Shown piece by piece: positions 26,564 to 35,158 of a stretch of 43,479 nt of DNA; positions within the stretch are counted from its first letter, which is position 1; each line of letters begins with the position of its first letter. Origin of the DNA: Lachnospiraceae bacterium (GTDB taxonomy: Bacteria > Bacillota > Clostridia > Lachnospirales > Lachnospiraceae); NCBI GenBank assembly GCA_017623215.1, contig JAGAPO010000068.1:1-43479 (forward strand), given 5' to 3'. Below the pieces are notes generated by a model. That model was not told the origin of the DNA and made no database searches. It was given only the letters and a program-made list of their open reading frames with translations. A program made the position numbers and the translations under genes.

Positions 26564-27133
26564 TTATTCCACTTCTTTGAAACGAACGGTGCACATCTTC
26601 TCCCCTGCAGTCTCTCCTCGCCTCTCGTAATACCTTGTCCCTTCCCCGCTTACCGGAGTCATTCCGAGCTTCTCCATCACCCGGTACGAACCGATATTTC
26701 TTGCATCACAATGCGCATTCACACAGGTAAGCGCAAGAGACTTCTTCGCTTCCTGCAAAAGCGCCGCTGCCGCCTCGGCCGCGATTCCTTTTCCCCAGTA
26801 ATCCTTTCGGATTACCCAGCCGATCTCGCCCTCGGTCCGCTCGTCATTCAAATATAAGGATACCGCTCCAACGTGACGGTTCTCATATAATACCGCATAC
26901 TCATAGTAAGCCGGATCCTCCTTCTTCCATTCGTCCGCCGCTGCCTTTAAGACCTTATGCTGCTCCTCCCTCGTCGTATAATGGAACAGCATATAATGTG
27001 TATTCTCGTCATCGCATGCGTAGACGCAGGCGGTCTCATAATCCTGCTCCGATAAAGGCCTGAGAATCAGCCGCTCTGTCTCAAGGTATTCTGTCATCTT
27101 TCCTGTCATTTTTTCTGTTTTCTTTTCTGCCAT
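26564..27133 (-). CDS. GNAT family N-acetyltransferase (RimJ/RimL type)
   Basis: 189 residues. The start TERLILRPLSEQDYE and the later IGWVIRKDYWGKGIAAEAAAAL (acetyl-CoA loop around YWGKGIA) place it in the RimJ/RimL branch of GNAT enzymes, as does NIGSYRVMEKLGM. These transfer acetyl from acetyl-CoA to protein N-termini or small molecules; the substrate is unknown. The N-terminal dozen residues are Lys/Met-rich, and inner ATGs at codons 10 and 13 are possible starts. AGAGG lies nine bases before the first ATG. It lies 78 bases upstream of the pseudouridine synthase gene and may share its transcript. Confidence 0.88.
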   Translation of the reverse strand: MAEKKTEKMTGKMTEYLETERLILRPLSEQDYETACVYACDDENTHYMLFHYTTREEQHKVLKAAADEWKKEDPAYYEYAVLYENRHVGAVSLYLNDERTEGEIGWVIRKDYWGKGIAAEAAAALLQEAKKSLALTCVNAHCDARNIGSYRVMEKLGMTPVSGEGTRYYERRGETAGEKMCTVRFKEVE

Positions 27134-27414
27134 CTCTTCTGCCCTCTTCTCTCCAATCCGCTTTTCCTTGTAAGCCTTCCTAACTATTCGATCCGTCCCA
27201 TCTTCTCAAACGGAACCTCCACTCCTGCCCGCAGCCTGTTACTCTCTTCGCTCAGGCGGTCCGTCTTTTCATATTGCTGCACGATATATGCATTATAACA
27301 CGAATCCCGCTTCCTAAGAAACCATAATTTGAGATATCTTCTGTCTAATTTAAGACGTTCTCCCCGTCTGCAGCGCCCTTCTTTGCAGATTCTTCCCGAA
27401 CGTATGATTGCATT
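27134..27414. other. Divergent intergenic region with a weak minus-strand promoter
   Basis: The minus strand has TATAAT at 27292-27297 with TTCTTA 17 bases upstream, a possible promoter for the acetyltransferase operon. Just downstream, a 32-codon open stretch (GTG at 27282 to TAG at 27184) has protein-like composition (QQYEKTDRLSEE...), but no ribosome binding site fits between promoter and start. It may be a leader peptide or a gene remnant and is not called as a gene. Confidence 0.35.
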
Positions 27415-27443
27415 TTGAAATTTAATTTGCTATAATATATAAT
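27415..27443 (+). promoter_or_regulatory. Predicted promoter of the topoisomerase genes
   Basis: -35 TTGAAA and -10 TATAAT with a 17-base spacer. A second TATAAT seven bases upstream has only a poor -35. The leader is about 36 bases. Confidence 0.75.
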
Positions 27444-27485
27444 TATGTAAGAATTGCGTGATTAACAGAAAGGAATGAATCTGAT

Positions 27486-29417
27486 ATGGAACAATATACC
27501 GGAAGTCAAATCGTTGTTCTGGAAGGGCTGGAAGCGGTCAGAAAGCGTCCAGGCATGTACATCGGAAGTACGGGCAGCCGCGGTCTGCACCATCTGGTCT
27601 GGGAGATCCTCGACAACGGAATTGACGAACATCTGGGAGGATTTTGTAACGAGATTGAGGTGACGCTTTTGAAGGACGGCGGAATCTCAATTACCGACCA
27701 CGGGCGAGGCGTGCCGATTGACATTCATCCCACCAAGCATATCCCGACAGCCCGGGTTGTCTACACGATTCTGCACGCAGGCGGCAAGTTCGGAAGCGGC
27801 GCTTACAAGGTGTCGGGCGGTCTGCACGGTGTCGGCGCGTCGGTCGTGAATGCGCTTTCGAGCCGCATGATTGTAGAGATCCGAAGGGACGGCAGGATAT
27901 ATCAGGACGAGTATCAGAACGGCGGACATCCGATCACCGAATTGGTGGACGGAATGCTTCCGGTTATCGGAAAATGTAATAAGTCCGATACCGGAACCAA
28001 GGTCACCTTCTATCCGGATCCTTCGATTTTCGAGACGGTCGAGTTCAAGGCGGATACCATTACAAAAAAGCTGAAGGAGACTGCGTTTCTGAACAAAGGC
28101 CTGCGGATTCGCTTCTCCGATGAGATATCCGGTCTGAAGACCGAGTATTTTGAGGAGTACGGAATCAAAAGCTTTGTCTCTTATATTAACCGCGAGACCG
28201 AGGTTCTGCACAAGGAACCGATCTATATAGAAGGAAAAAGCGGAGATATTGAGGTCGAGGTTGCATTTCAGTATACGACGAGCTTTACAGAGCAGATTAA
28301 CGCGTACTGCAACCGCATCAACGTGGTGGACGGCGGCACATTAGTCACCGGATTTAAGATGGCGCTGACCAGGGTGATGAACCAGTATGCAAGAGAGTTA
28401 GGCGTCTTAAAAGAGAAGGACGAGAATTTTGACGGCAAGGATATCCGCAACGGCCTGGTTGCAATTATTTCCATCAAGCATCCCGACCCGCAGTTCGAGG
28501 GTCAGACCAAGACCAAGCTTGGCAATACCGACGCCAAGACCGCGGTGGATGATGTCTTCTCCGGGGAAGTGACCCGGTATTTTGATAAGAACGTCGATAT
28601 CTTAAAGACGATTCTGGATAATTCGATGAAGTCCTATACCGCAAGAAAGGCCGGGGATAAGGCCCGCAACGCGGTCTTAAAGCAGCTTCTGGACGTGGAT
28701 ACCAAGAGCAAGCTCGCCTCCTGCAGCTCCAAAAAGCCTGAGGAGTGCGAGGTGTACATCGTCGAGGGAGATTCCGCGGGCGGCACGGTTAAGACGGCAC
28801 GCAACCGCAGAACGCAGGCAGTGCTTCCGCTGCGCGGCAAGATTCTGAACGTGGAAAAGGCGAATCTTGAGAAGATTCTGGTGAATAACGAGATTAAGAC
28901 CATGATCGCTTCGTTCGGCTGCGGAATCGGAGATGATTTTGATATTAAGAAGCTGCGCTACGACAAGATTATTATCCTGACCGATGCCGACGTCGACGGC
29001 GCTCACATCAGCACGCTTCTGCTCACCTTCTTCTACCGGTTCATGCCGGAGCTGATTATGGCGGGCAAGGTATACCGCGGCCTTCCTCCGTTATACCGCG
29101 TGGAGTATGAAGACACCGTCCGTGGGAAGAAGAAAAAGATCCACAAATATCTGTTCAATGATTTTGAGCTTGAGAAGTTCCGCAGGGAATCCGGCAAAAA
29201 GATCCTGACGCTCCAGCGCTACAAGGGTCTCGGTGAGATGGATGCCGAGCAGCTTTGGGAGACAACGCTTGATCCCGAGAACCGAATTCTCGCGCAGGTG
29301 TCCATCTCCGATACCGTGGAGGCGGACGAGATTACAACGCTTTTGATGAGCAGCAACGTTCCTCCCCGCAGACAGTTCGTTATGGACGAGGCGAAATACG
29401 CGAAATTAGATGTTTAA
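27486..29417 (+). CDS. Type IIA DNA topoisomerase, B subunit (GyrB/ParE family)
   Basis: 643 residues. The GHKL ATPase part has Glu40 in VWEILDNGIDE (the ATP-hydrolysis Glu), ITDHGRGVP and the lid loop GGLHGVGASVVNALS. The transducer region ends around residue 390. The TOPRIM part has EGDSAGG, PLRGKILNVEKA, LTDADVDGAHI (metal Asp residues) and QRYKGLGEMD. It drives ATP-dependent strand passage with the A subunit encoded 77 bases downstream. The sequence after EGDSAGG (TVKTARNRR) departs from the usual SAK-type run of both GyrB and ParE. No dnaA, dnaN or recF is nearby, so this is probably not the origin-linked gyrase pair but topoisomerase IV or a second gyrase. AAAGGA precedes the ATG. A frame starting at 27475 is a shadow. 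Confidence 0.93.
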   Translation: MEQYTGSQIVVLEGLEAVRKRPGMYIGSTGSRGLHHLVWEILDNGIDEHLGGFCNEIEVTLLKDGGISITDHGRGVPIDIHPTKHIPTARVVYTILHAGGKFGSGAYKVSGGLHGVGASVVNALSSRMIVEIRRDGRIYQDEYQNGGHPITELVDGMLPVIGKCNKSDTGTKVTFYPDPSIFETVEFKADTITKKLKETAFLNKGLRIRFSDEISGLKTEYFEEYGIKSFVSYINRETEVLHKEPIYIEGKSGDIEVEVAFQYTTSFTEQINAYCNRINVVDGGTLVTGFKMALTRVMNQYARELGVLKEKDENFDGKDIRNGLVAIISIKHPDPQFEGQTKTKLGNTDAKTAVDDVFSGEVTRYFDKNVDILKTILDNSMKSYTARKAGDKARNAVLKQLLDVDTKSKLASCSSKKPEECEVYIVEGDSAGGTVKTARNRRTQAVLPLRGKILNVEKANLEKILVNNEIKTMIASFGCGIGDDFDIKKLRYDKIIILTDADVDGAHISTLLLTFFYRFMPELIMAGKVYRGLPPLYRVEYEDTVRGKKKKIHKYLFNDFELEKFRRESGKKILTLQRYKGLGEMDAEQLWETTLDPENRILAQVSISDTVEADEITTLLMSSNVPPRRQFVMDEAKYAKLDV

Positions 29418-29494
29418 TTTGTATCCAAGGTCCCTTTATTGGAGCCGGATATAGGCATATTGCTGGCAGCTTCTGTCAGACATAAGGAGTTAAG

Positions 29495-31747
29495 ATGAGT
29501 ACAATAAACGACAATGTAATTTCCCTCGATTATTCCGAGGAGATGAAGAATTCTTTTCGCGATTACGCCTTAAGCGTTATTATCGCACGCGCGCTGCCCG
29601 ATGTAAGAGACGGATTAAAACCCGTTCAGCGCCGCATTCTCTACGCGATGAGCGAGCTCGGGCTGGATCCGAAGAAGCCGCATAGAAAGAGCGCCCGTAT
29701 CGTCGGTGATACGATGGGTAAATACCACCCGCACGGCGACAGTTCGATCTACGATGCCCTGGTTCATATGACCGAGGATTACTCCCTTTCGATTCCTCTC
29801 GTGGACGGTCACGGCAATTTCGGCTCCATCGACGGAGACGGCGCGGCCGCCATGCGTTATACGGAGGCAAGGCTTTCGCCCGGCGCGATGACGATGTTAG
29901 ATCATCTGGAGGACGGTCTGGTCGATTTCATGCCGAACTTTGATAACAGTGAAAAGGAGCCGGTTGTTCTCCCCGCGATGATTCCCAATCTTTTAATTAA
30001 CGGAACCACCGGAATCGCGGTCGGAATGGCGACCAATATTCCGCCGCACAACCCTTCCGAGGTCATTGACGGAACGATCGCCCTGATGGACAATCCCGAG
30101 CTTTCCACCGCCGGCCTGATGAGATATATCCCCGGCCCTGATTTTCCGACCGGCGGCAGCATCGTGAACGCCAATGACATTCCGGCCTTATATGCAACCG
30201 GCGAAGGGAAACTAAAGGTTCGCGCAAAGGCCGAGATTGAGAACGGCGAATCCGGAAGAAAGAATATCGTAATTACCGAGATCCCCTACACCTCGGCCGG
30301 CAATAAGACAAAGCTTGTGGAGAGCCTGGTTGCACTGATGAAGGATAAGGTATTTGACGAGATTTACGATGTTCGGGACGAGTCCAGCAAGGAGGGCATC
30401 CGAATCGTCATTGAGGTGAAAAAGGATCGCGATATTAATAATCTGCTGAACGGATTATATAAAAAGACTCCGCTCGAGGATACCTACGGAGCGAATCTTC
30501 TTGCGGTAAAACGCCAGCAGCCCTATACGTTCACGCTTAAGACCATGCTCCAGGAATTCATTGCGTTCCAGGAGGAGCTTTACACCAAAGAATACGAGCA
30601 TCTGTTAAAAAAAGCGGAGGATCGCCTTGAGATCGTGAACGGCTTAATCCGCGCAACGGATGTAATTGACCTGATTATTGAGATTCTGCGCGGAAGCTCT
30701 TCGATTAAGCAGGCAAAGCTCTGTTTAATTGAAGGTATTACCGATGATATCCGCTTTAAGTCAGCCAGGTCGGAGAAAGAGGCAAAGACTCTGAATTTCA
30801 CAGAGCGGCAGGCGGATGCGATTCTTGCAATGCCGTTAAGTAAGTTAATCGGTCTTGAGATATTAAAGCTGCATGAGGAGAACTCTGCTCTGCTGGAGCA
30901 GATCGAGTCCTACCAGAATGTGCTGTCCGATCAAAAGGAGCTGTACAAAGTCATAAAAAATCGCCTGAGAGATTACAAAAAGCAATTTAACGCTCCAAGG
31001 CGCACGGTTCTTACGCATGTAGAATATACCAATTATGTAGAAGAGGTGAAGGTCGAGGATATCTACGTGCTCGTTGACAAGTTCGGATACACCAAGTCCG
31101 TCGATCCCGCCGCCTACCAGCGCGCTTCGGAGGACAGCTTAAAGGAGTTCGTTCATGTTGTCCGAATGAAGAATAATGATAAGCTCTGTCTGTTCACCGC
31201 GGAAGGGAATCTGTATCAGGTGCGCGCTCAGGTGATTCCGAAGGGACGCATCAAGGATAAAGGCGTACTGATTCAGACGCTGTGCAAGGTGGACAAGGAA
31301 GAGATTCTGCTCTTTATTTCGTTCGAGGAGCTGTTCGAATCACAGCTTCTGTTCACAACGAGACTCGGTTACATCAAGTTAGTGTCCGGAATTGAGTTTG
31401 AGACAACCCGCTCGGTTGTGAATACGACAAAGCTGGAGGACGGCGACGAGATCGCAGGGCTTACCACGCTCTCTGCTGCTGATATTCTGGCCGGCAATAT
31501 GAAGGTCATCCTTCTTACCAGGAATGGGTTATCGCTCGGTTTCCCGCTCTCGGAGGTCAGTGAATTGAAGAAATCAAGCCGCGGTGTTAAGGGGATTACG
31601 CTTGATGATACCGACGCGGTCGTATTTGCGGGTGCATTTAAGCCGGAAGACGAAAGTTTCGTTGTTAACGGAAAGAAGCTCTCTGTCAGGAAGGTGCGCT
31701 GCAGGAAACGGGCAGCGAAGGGACAGAAGGCTACGTTAGATGGCTGA
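29495..31747 (+). CDS. Type IIA DNA topoisomerase, A subunit (GyrA/ParC family)
   Basis: 750 residues. The breakage-reunion domain has [16 protein letters not shown] (32-47), [16 protein letters not shown] (75-90) with Ser83 and Asp87 of the quinolone pocket both wild type, and [11 protein letters not shown] with the active-site Tyr122. A coiled-coil region lies near 440-490 and a six-blade-type C-terminal domain follows. At the place of the GyrA box (Q-basic-RGG-basic-G) the protein reads SSRGVKG, so DNA wrapping and negative supercoiling are doubtful and a ParC-like decatenase role is favoured. It partners the B subunit upstream in one operon. AAGGAG lies five bases before the ATG. It ends with TGA, 46 bases from the convergent thiE stop. 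Confidence 0.93.
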   Translation: MSTINDNVISLDYSEEMKNSFRDYALSVIIARALPDVRDGLKPVQRRILYAMSELGLDPKKPHRKSARIVGDTMGKYHPHGDSSIYDALVHMTEDYSLSIPLVDGHGNFGSIDGDGAAAMRYTEARLSPGAMTMLDHLEDGLVDFMPNFDNSEKEPVVLPAMIPNLLINGTTGIAVGMATNIPPHNPSEVIDGTIALMDNPELSTAGLMRYIPGPDFPTGGSIVNANDIPALYATGEGKLKVRAKAEIENGESGRKNIVITEIPYTSAGNKTKLVESLVALMKDKVFDEIYDVRDESSKEGIRIVIEVKKDRDINNLLNGLYKKTPLEDTYGANLLAVKRQQPYTFTLKTMLQEFIAFQEELYTKEYEHLLKKAEDRLEIVNGLIRATDVIDLIIEILRGSSSIKQAKLCLIEGITDDIRFKSARSEKEAKTLNFTERQADAILAMPLSKLIGLEILKLHEENSALLEQIESYQNVLSDQKELYKVIKNRLRDYKKQFNAPRRTVLTHVEYTNYVEEVKVEDIYVLVDKFGYTKSVDPAAYQRASEDSLKEFVHVVRMKNNDKLCLFTAEGNLYQVRAQVIPKGRIKDKGVLIQTLCKVDKEEILLFISFEELFESQLLFTTRLGYIKLVSGIEFETTRSVVNTTKLEDGDEIAGLTTLSAADILAGNMKVILLTRNGLSLGFPLSEVSELKKSSRGVKGITLDDTDAVVFAGAFKPEDESFVVNGKKLSVRKVRCRKRAAKGQKATLDG

Positions 31748-31793
31748 ATGGAGTGCAATCTTCGGTCGGGCTGTTTTTCCCCCATCGGCTGAG

Positions 31794-32429
31794 TCAGCTT
31801 CTTTTCAGTTCCTCTGATTTCTGTTTTAGTTTTCTTGCTGCCTCTTCGGGATTGGGGCTTTTCATGATGGCGGATACGACCGCTACTCCGGAGATTCCGG
31901 TCCCGGTGAGGATGCCGCAGTTGTCGCAGTTTAAGCCGCCGATTGCGCATACCGGGATGCGTATGGTGTGGCAGATTTCTTTTAGGACGGAGACGTCGGT
32001 TAGGACGGTTTTTACTTTGGTTGTGGTCGGGTAGATCGCTCCGGTTCCGACGTAGTCCGCGCCATCGGCTTCTGCTTTTAATGCCGCGGCAACGGTTTTG
32101 GCGGTTGCCCCTACTATTTTTTCCGGTCCTAATAGCTTTCTAACGTCAGCAACCGGAAGGTCCTCGCTGCCGACATGGACTCCGGCCGCGTCGCAGGCGA
32201 GCGCTATGTCTGCGCGGTCGTCGATAATGAGCGGGATCCTGTAGCGATCGGTTATGGCTTTTACGGCTTTTGCGTATTCCAGGTATTCTTTGCCGCCTCG
32301 CTGTTTTTCACGAAGCTGTACCAGGGTAACTCCCCCTTTACAGGCCTTTTCTACGGTCTGGGTCAGTTGTTCCAGGGTCAGATTGGTGCTGTCTGTTACC
32401 AGGTATACGGTTAGGTCTACTTTATTCAT
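31794..32429 (-). CDS. thiE: Thiamine phosphate synthase
   Basis: 211 residues, a TIM-barrel enzyme joining HMP pyrophosphate and thiazole phosphate to thiamine phosphate in the cytoplasm. It shows TLVQLREK (phosphate and pyrimidine binding), LIIDDRADIALACDAAGVHVGSEDLP, and the phosphate loop IGGLNCDN. GAGAGGA lies before the ATG. The gene overlaps the 3' end of thiM by eight bases and is last in the thiamine salvage set. With thiD and thiM it allows thiamine to be made from salvaged HMP and thiazole; no de novo thiC or thiG is in the window. Confidence 0.95.
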   Translation of the reverse strand: MNKVDLTVYLVTDSTNLTLEQLTQTVEKACKGGVTLVQLREKQRGGKEYLEYAKAVKAITDRYRIPLIIDDRADIALACDAAGVHVGSEDLPVADVRKLLGPEKIVGATAKTVAAALKAEADGADYVGTGAIYPTTTKVKTVLTDVSVLKEICHTIRIPVCAIGGLNCDNCGILTGTGISGVAVVSAIMKSPNPEEAARKLKQKSEELKRS

Positions 32430-33240
32430 GGTATTCTATCCTCTCATACTTGCTATAATAATCTTCGTCCATTGTGAACAGGGCGTCTATCAGGGAATGA
32501 TGGAATTGGCTGAGACTGCCGGTCTGCCGAAATGCCTGCTCTGCGTATTCTCCGGCAAGGCCCATTGTAACGGCTGCTGCCGCCGCGCTCTCAAAGGCGG
32601 AGCCGACGGAAAGGAAGGCTCCGCAGACTGCGTTCAGCATACAGCCGGTTCCGGTAACATAGGGCATAAGTTCGCTTCCATTACGAACGAACGCGGTACG
32701 TGTTCCGTCGGATATGATGTCTGTCTTTCCGGATATCAGGATGACTGCTTGAAAGCGCTCTGCCGCTTTTTGAGCGATCTGTGCGATCGCTTCCTCGCTG
32801 CTTATTTCATTGGAATCAATTCCTTTTGTGTGATGCGTCATTCCGCACAGGGCCCGCAGCTCCGACTCGTTTCCTTTGATGACGGACGGCGCGCATTCCC
32901 GGATGAATTCCGTGATCCAGTTCAGGCGCAGGCGGCTGCAGGCCGCGCCTACGGCATCTATAACGCAGGGTATGTGCCGCGCTTTTGCCTCACGCCCGGA
33001 TATCAGCATGGACTGCATTCGTGCATCCGATATGTTGCCGGTGTTGACTGCCAACGCCCGGGAGGCCGCGGTTATTTCCGCGACCTCCTCCGGGTGCTCC
33101 GCCATGATCGGTTTTGCCCCGAGGGCAAGTACCGCGTTGGCACAGTCGTTGATTGATATGTGGTTGGTGATACAGTGTATCAGCGGCTTTTCTTCTTTCA
33201 GACGCCGCTTTTGTTCTGCACTGTTATGCTCTGCTGCCAT
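32422..33240 (-). CDS. thiM: Hydroxyethylthiazole kinase
   Basis: 272 residues. It phosphorylates 4-methyl-5-(2-hydroxyethyl)thiazole for use by ThiE. Family motifs are PLIHCITNHISINDCAN (near residue 20), LGAKPIMAEHPEE, VIKGNESEL and the catalytic anion-hole region YVTGTGCMLNAVCGAF. GGGAGGAGG lies before the ATG inside the end of thiW, which it overlaps by 17 bases; it also overlaps thiE by eight. This tight coupling fits a transporter-kinase-synthase salvage route for thiazole. Confidence 0.95.
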   Translation of the reverse strand: MAAEHNSAEQKRRLKEEKPLIHCITNHISINDCANAVLALGAKPIMAEHPEEVAEITAASRALAVNTGNISDARMQSMLISGREAKARHIPCVIDAVGAACSRLRLNWITEFIRECAPSVIKGNESELRALCGMTHHTKGIDSNEISSEEAIAQIAQKAAERFQAVILISGKTDIISDGTRTAFVRNGSELMPYVTGTGCMLNAVCGAFLSVGSAFESAAAAAVTMGLAGEYAEQAFRQTGSLSQFHHSLIDALFTMDEDYYSKYERIEYHE

Positions 33241-33754
33241 GTACTCCTCCTCCCAGAGAACGCTGGAAGCTTTCCAGTAAATGATTCTTTTTCAGGGCTC
33301 CTAAGAATATGAATGCTATTGTTCCTCCGATCAGGGTTCCTCCGATGAAGGACGGAACGTAGAACAGCCAGGTGAGTCCTGTTCTTCCCCAGATATAGGT
33401 CATAACCGGGTAGCTCGCGATCGCTCCGATGATTCCGGTCCCGATGATCTCACCAATCACCGCCCAGATAATCTTGCCTTTGGATACCCGGTAGAATACG
33501 CCGGACAGAAATGCGCCGAATACTGCGCCCGTAAGAGCCAGAGGCGGGATTCCCATAAATATCATTCGGATAATTCCAATCAGGGTCGCGCATAAAAGTG
33601 AATACCAGGGCCCCATCAGGACCGAGCAGACAATATTGATGAAATGCGCCATCGGACACATTCCTTCCACTCGCAGGATTGGTGATATGACTACGCCGAG
33701 TGCTACCAGCATAGCCAGGGTGATCATTTTAGTCAGGTTCGTCTTTGATTTCAT
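33224..33754 (-). CDS. thiW: ThiW, S component of an ECF thiazole transporter
   Basis: About 176 residues with five to six membrane helices (for example KMITLAMLVALGVVISPI, then SLLCATLIGIIRMIFMG). The conserved GxCPMAHxxN-type segment GMCPMAHFIN is typical of ThiW. It binds hydroxyethylthiazole and needs the shared ECF ATPases and T component, which are encoded elsewhere. The start at 33754 (GAGAGG before the ATG) is chosen; the open frame continues upstream to 33874 through a structured non-coding element and is not protein-like there. It overlaps thiM by 17 bases. Confidence 0.93.
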   Translation of the reverse strand: MKSKTNLTKMITLAMLVALGVVISPILRVEGMCPMAHFINIVCSVLMGPWYSLLCATLIGIIRMIFMGIPPLALTGAVFGAFLSGVFYRVSKGKIIWAVIGEIIGTGIIGAIASYPVMTYIWGRTGLTWLFYVPSFIGGTLIGGTIAFIFLGALKKNHLLESFQRSLGGGVHGSRA

Positions 33755-34095
33755 AGCTTTCCTCTCATTCTGCCGTTTAACGGCCTTTTCATTTGAGAGA
33801 ACTTTGTGCGCAGCACAAATCTCCCCGTAATACAGTCGGTCGATACTCCAAAGTATCCTCTCACTCCGAAACACGGATTCCCTCGCAGAGATACAGATGT
33901 GCGGCGCTCCCCACCCATCCTATATATAATCAGACGATATCGTCTGTTATTTTTGTCTTGTTATTTTTGTCCTGTTATTTTTTACCGGCTTCTTCTGGCC
34001 GGCCGCCATACAAGCTTTTGACCGTCCTCTTGCCCGTGCTCAGTATGTTTCCGTATCTATTCCGGCTGAGTATACACTGCCTGTCTCGTGAATCC
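33755..34095. other. 341-base gap between thiD and thiW with structured DNA
   Basis: No gene. From the thiW side it holds a GCCGTTTAACGGC palindrome (about 33772-33784) and a 68-base folded element (33795-33862: outer stem GAGAG/CTCTC enclosing two perfect hairpins, 33803-33819 and 33842-33857). Next come the 16-bp palindrome and 14-bp repeats listed separately. I see no second TPP riboswitch and no strong terminator for thiD, so thiW-thiM-thiE may be read from thiD, from a local promoter (TATATA on the minus strand near 33921-33928), or both. Confidence 0.5.
33931..33986. repeat. 16-bp perfect palindrome beside 14-bp direct repeats
   Basis: CAGACGATATCGTCTG (33931-33946) is a perfect palindrome. 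It is followed by gttatttttgtctt (33946-33959), gttatttttgtcct (33960-33973) and a degenerate third copy from 33974. A TATATA box on the minus strand lies directly downstream, so the palindrome would sit in the -35 region, where an operator could be. Confidence 0.6.
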
Positions 34096-34899
34096 TCACG
34101 CTTCCCTCGTGAATTCGCTGTTGATATCGAACGCGTGGTTCATCGGGCCGCTTCCTTTTCCAAGATCCAGCATGGAAGCCAGGGCTCCTGATATGTACTG
34201 CTTTGCGCGCTCTACCGAAAGATTCATCGGGTATCCTTTGGCAAGATTCGATGCAATCGCGCTCGAAAGCGTACAGCCCGTCCCATGTGTATTCGGATTC
34301 GCGATTCGCCTTCCGTAAAACCAGGTGCAGGCTCCATCTGCGTATAACAGATCATTTGCATCATTCAGCTGATGCCCACCCTTGCACAGAACCGCACAGC
34401 CAAACTGCCCGGAACAGATTCCTGCCGCTTCTATCATATCCTCCGGGGTACGGATGTCCCTTCCGGAGAGAATCTCCGCCTCCGGAATATTGGGAGTAAT
34501 AACCGTTGCGAGCGGAAGCAGTTCGGATTTCAACACATTGAGTGCCTCCGGGTTCATCAGCCTTGCACCGCTCGTTGCAACCATAACGGGATCCACTACT
34601 ATATTAACTGCCTTGTATTCTCGCAGCTTCCCGGCTATCGCCTGAATCAGGCCTGCTGACGATACCATGCCGATCTTTACCGCGTCCGGGCGGATATCGT
34701 TAAATATCATGTCCAGCTGTTCCTTTAGGAATTCCGGAGTCACCTCCATAATCGCGGATACGCCTGTTGTGTTCTGCGCGGTCAGCGCGGTAATCGCGCT
34801 CATCGCGTAGACACCATTCGCTGTCATCGTCTTAATATCCGCCTGAATTCCGGCTCCTCCGCTGGAATCGCTTCCTGCTATTGTCAATGCTGTTCTCAT
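34096..34899 (-). CDS. thiD: Hydroxymethylpyrimidine/phosphomethylpyrimidine kinase
   Basis: 267 residues, a ribokinase-fold enzyme phosphorylating HMP and HMP-P to the pyrophosphate used by ThiE. It has TIAGSDSSGGAGIQADIKT at the start, VVDPVMVATSGARL in the middle, VITPNIPEAEIL and the C-terminal HGTGCTLSSAIASNLAKG, with the catalytic Asp position in the GTGC loop region replaced by the family's Cys form. The ATG at 34899 is chosen because the family sequence starts there, with GGAGG eight bases before it; the frame to 34956 enters the riboswitch leader. It is the first gene after the TPP riboswitch. Confidence 0.94.
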   Translation of the reverse strand: MRTALTIAGSDSSGGAGIQADIKTMTANGVYAMSAITALTAQNTTGVSAIMEVTPEFLKEQLDMIFNDIRPDAVKIGMVSSAGLIQAIAGKLREYKAVNIVVDPVMVATSGARLMNPEALNVLKSELLPLATVITPNIPEAEILSGRDIRTPEDMIEAAGICSGQFGCAVLCKGGHQLNDANDLLYADGACTWFYGRRIANPNTHGTGCTLSSAIASNLAKGYPMNLSVERAKQYISGALASMLDLGKGSGPMNHAFDINSEFTREA

Positions 34900-34906
34900 T
34901 GCTCTG

Positions 34907-35025
34907 CCTCCATCTTCCTCTCCCACGCAGTGCATCCTGCACGGAGGGCTTTTCATTCACAGGTAAGCGCTCTGCACCTTCCTGTGAATGAAGAAAGGGC
35001 CTCCACACCGCAATGTGAAAGCCCT
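34907..35025 (-). promoter_or_regulatory. Riboswitch expression platform before thiD
   Basis: Three competing structures can be drawn on the minus-strand RNA. (1) A hairpin 35025-34997 (GGGC...GCCC with inner CACA/TGTG) followed by TTTCTT, terminator-like but weak. (2) A perfect 12-bp hairpin pairing 34992-34981 with 34963-34952 (TTCATTCACAGG and its complement). (3) CCTCC at 34947-34943, which can pair with the thiD ribosome binding site GGAGG (34911-34907). AGGGCT (35025-35020) can also pair with AGCCCT (34950-34945), which would free the ribosome binding site. This suggests mixed transcriptional and translational control. Confidence 0.5.
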
Positions 35026-35039
35026 AATATCTCATAATC

Positions 35040-35122
35040 TCAAGCATTCCCTACGATGGTCTTAACCAACAGGTTCAAAGGGTCAGGTTCAACCTTCTCA
35101 ACTCTCATAGAGTCCCCCTAGC
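35040..35122 (-). promoter_or_regulatory. TPP riboswitch (THI element)
   Basis: The minus-strand RNA carries the conserved core: GGGGG and a short P3 stem (ACTCT/AGAGT), the TGAGA box, ACCCTTTGAACCTG (pyrimidine- and phosphate-sensing core, complementary to 35070-35083), then a short P5 arm and CGTAGGGAATGC (3' closing strand, 35055-35044). Binding of thiamine pyrophosphate should lower expression of thiD and, if co-transcribed, of thiW, thiM and thiE. Confidence 0.95.
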
Positions 35123-35129
35123 GTGATAC

Positions 35130-35158
35130 ATTCTAACATATTCTTTTCGTCTTGTCAA
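35130..35158 (-). promoter_or_regulatory. Promoter of the thiamine operon, overlapping the arsR-type stop codon
   Basis: On the minus strand, -35 TTGACA and -10 TAGAAT with an exact 17-base spacer. The TGA stop of the regulator gene (35157-35155) lies inside the -35 box. Transcription would start near 35122, right at the 5' edge of the riboswitch. Confidence 0.85.

Noticed and set aside
25751..26857. 368-codon plus-strand open frame
   Set aside because: Antisense to the RluA-family and acetyltransferase genes, which are clear families with good starts.
33755..33874. Longer N-terminus for thiW
   Set aside because: The extension is translated from a folded non-coding element and is not membrane-protein-like; GAGAGG supports the start at 33754.
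33880..33930. A second TPP riboswitch upstream of thiW
   Set aside because: Some G-rich segments look similar, but the TGAGA box, the CCTTTGAACCTG core and the closing strand are missing.
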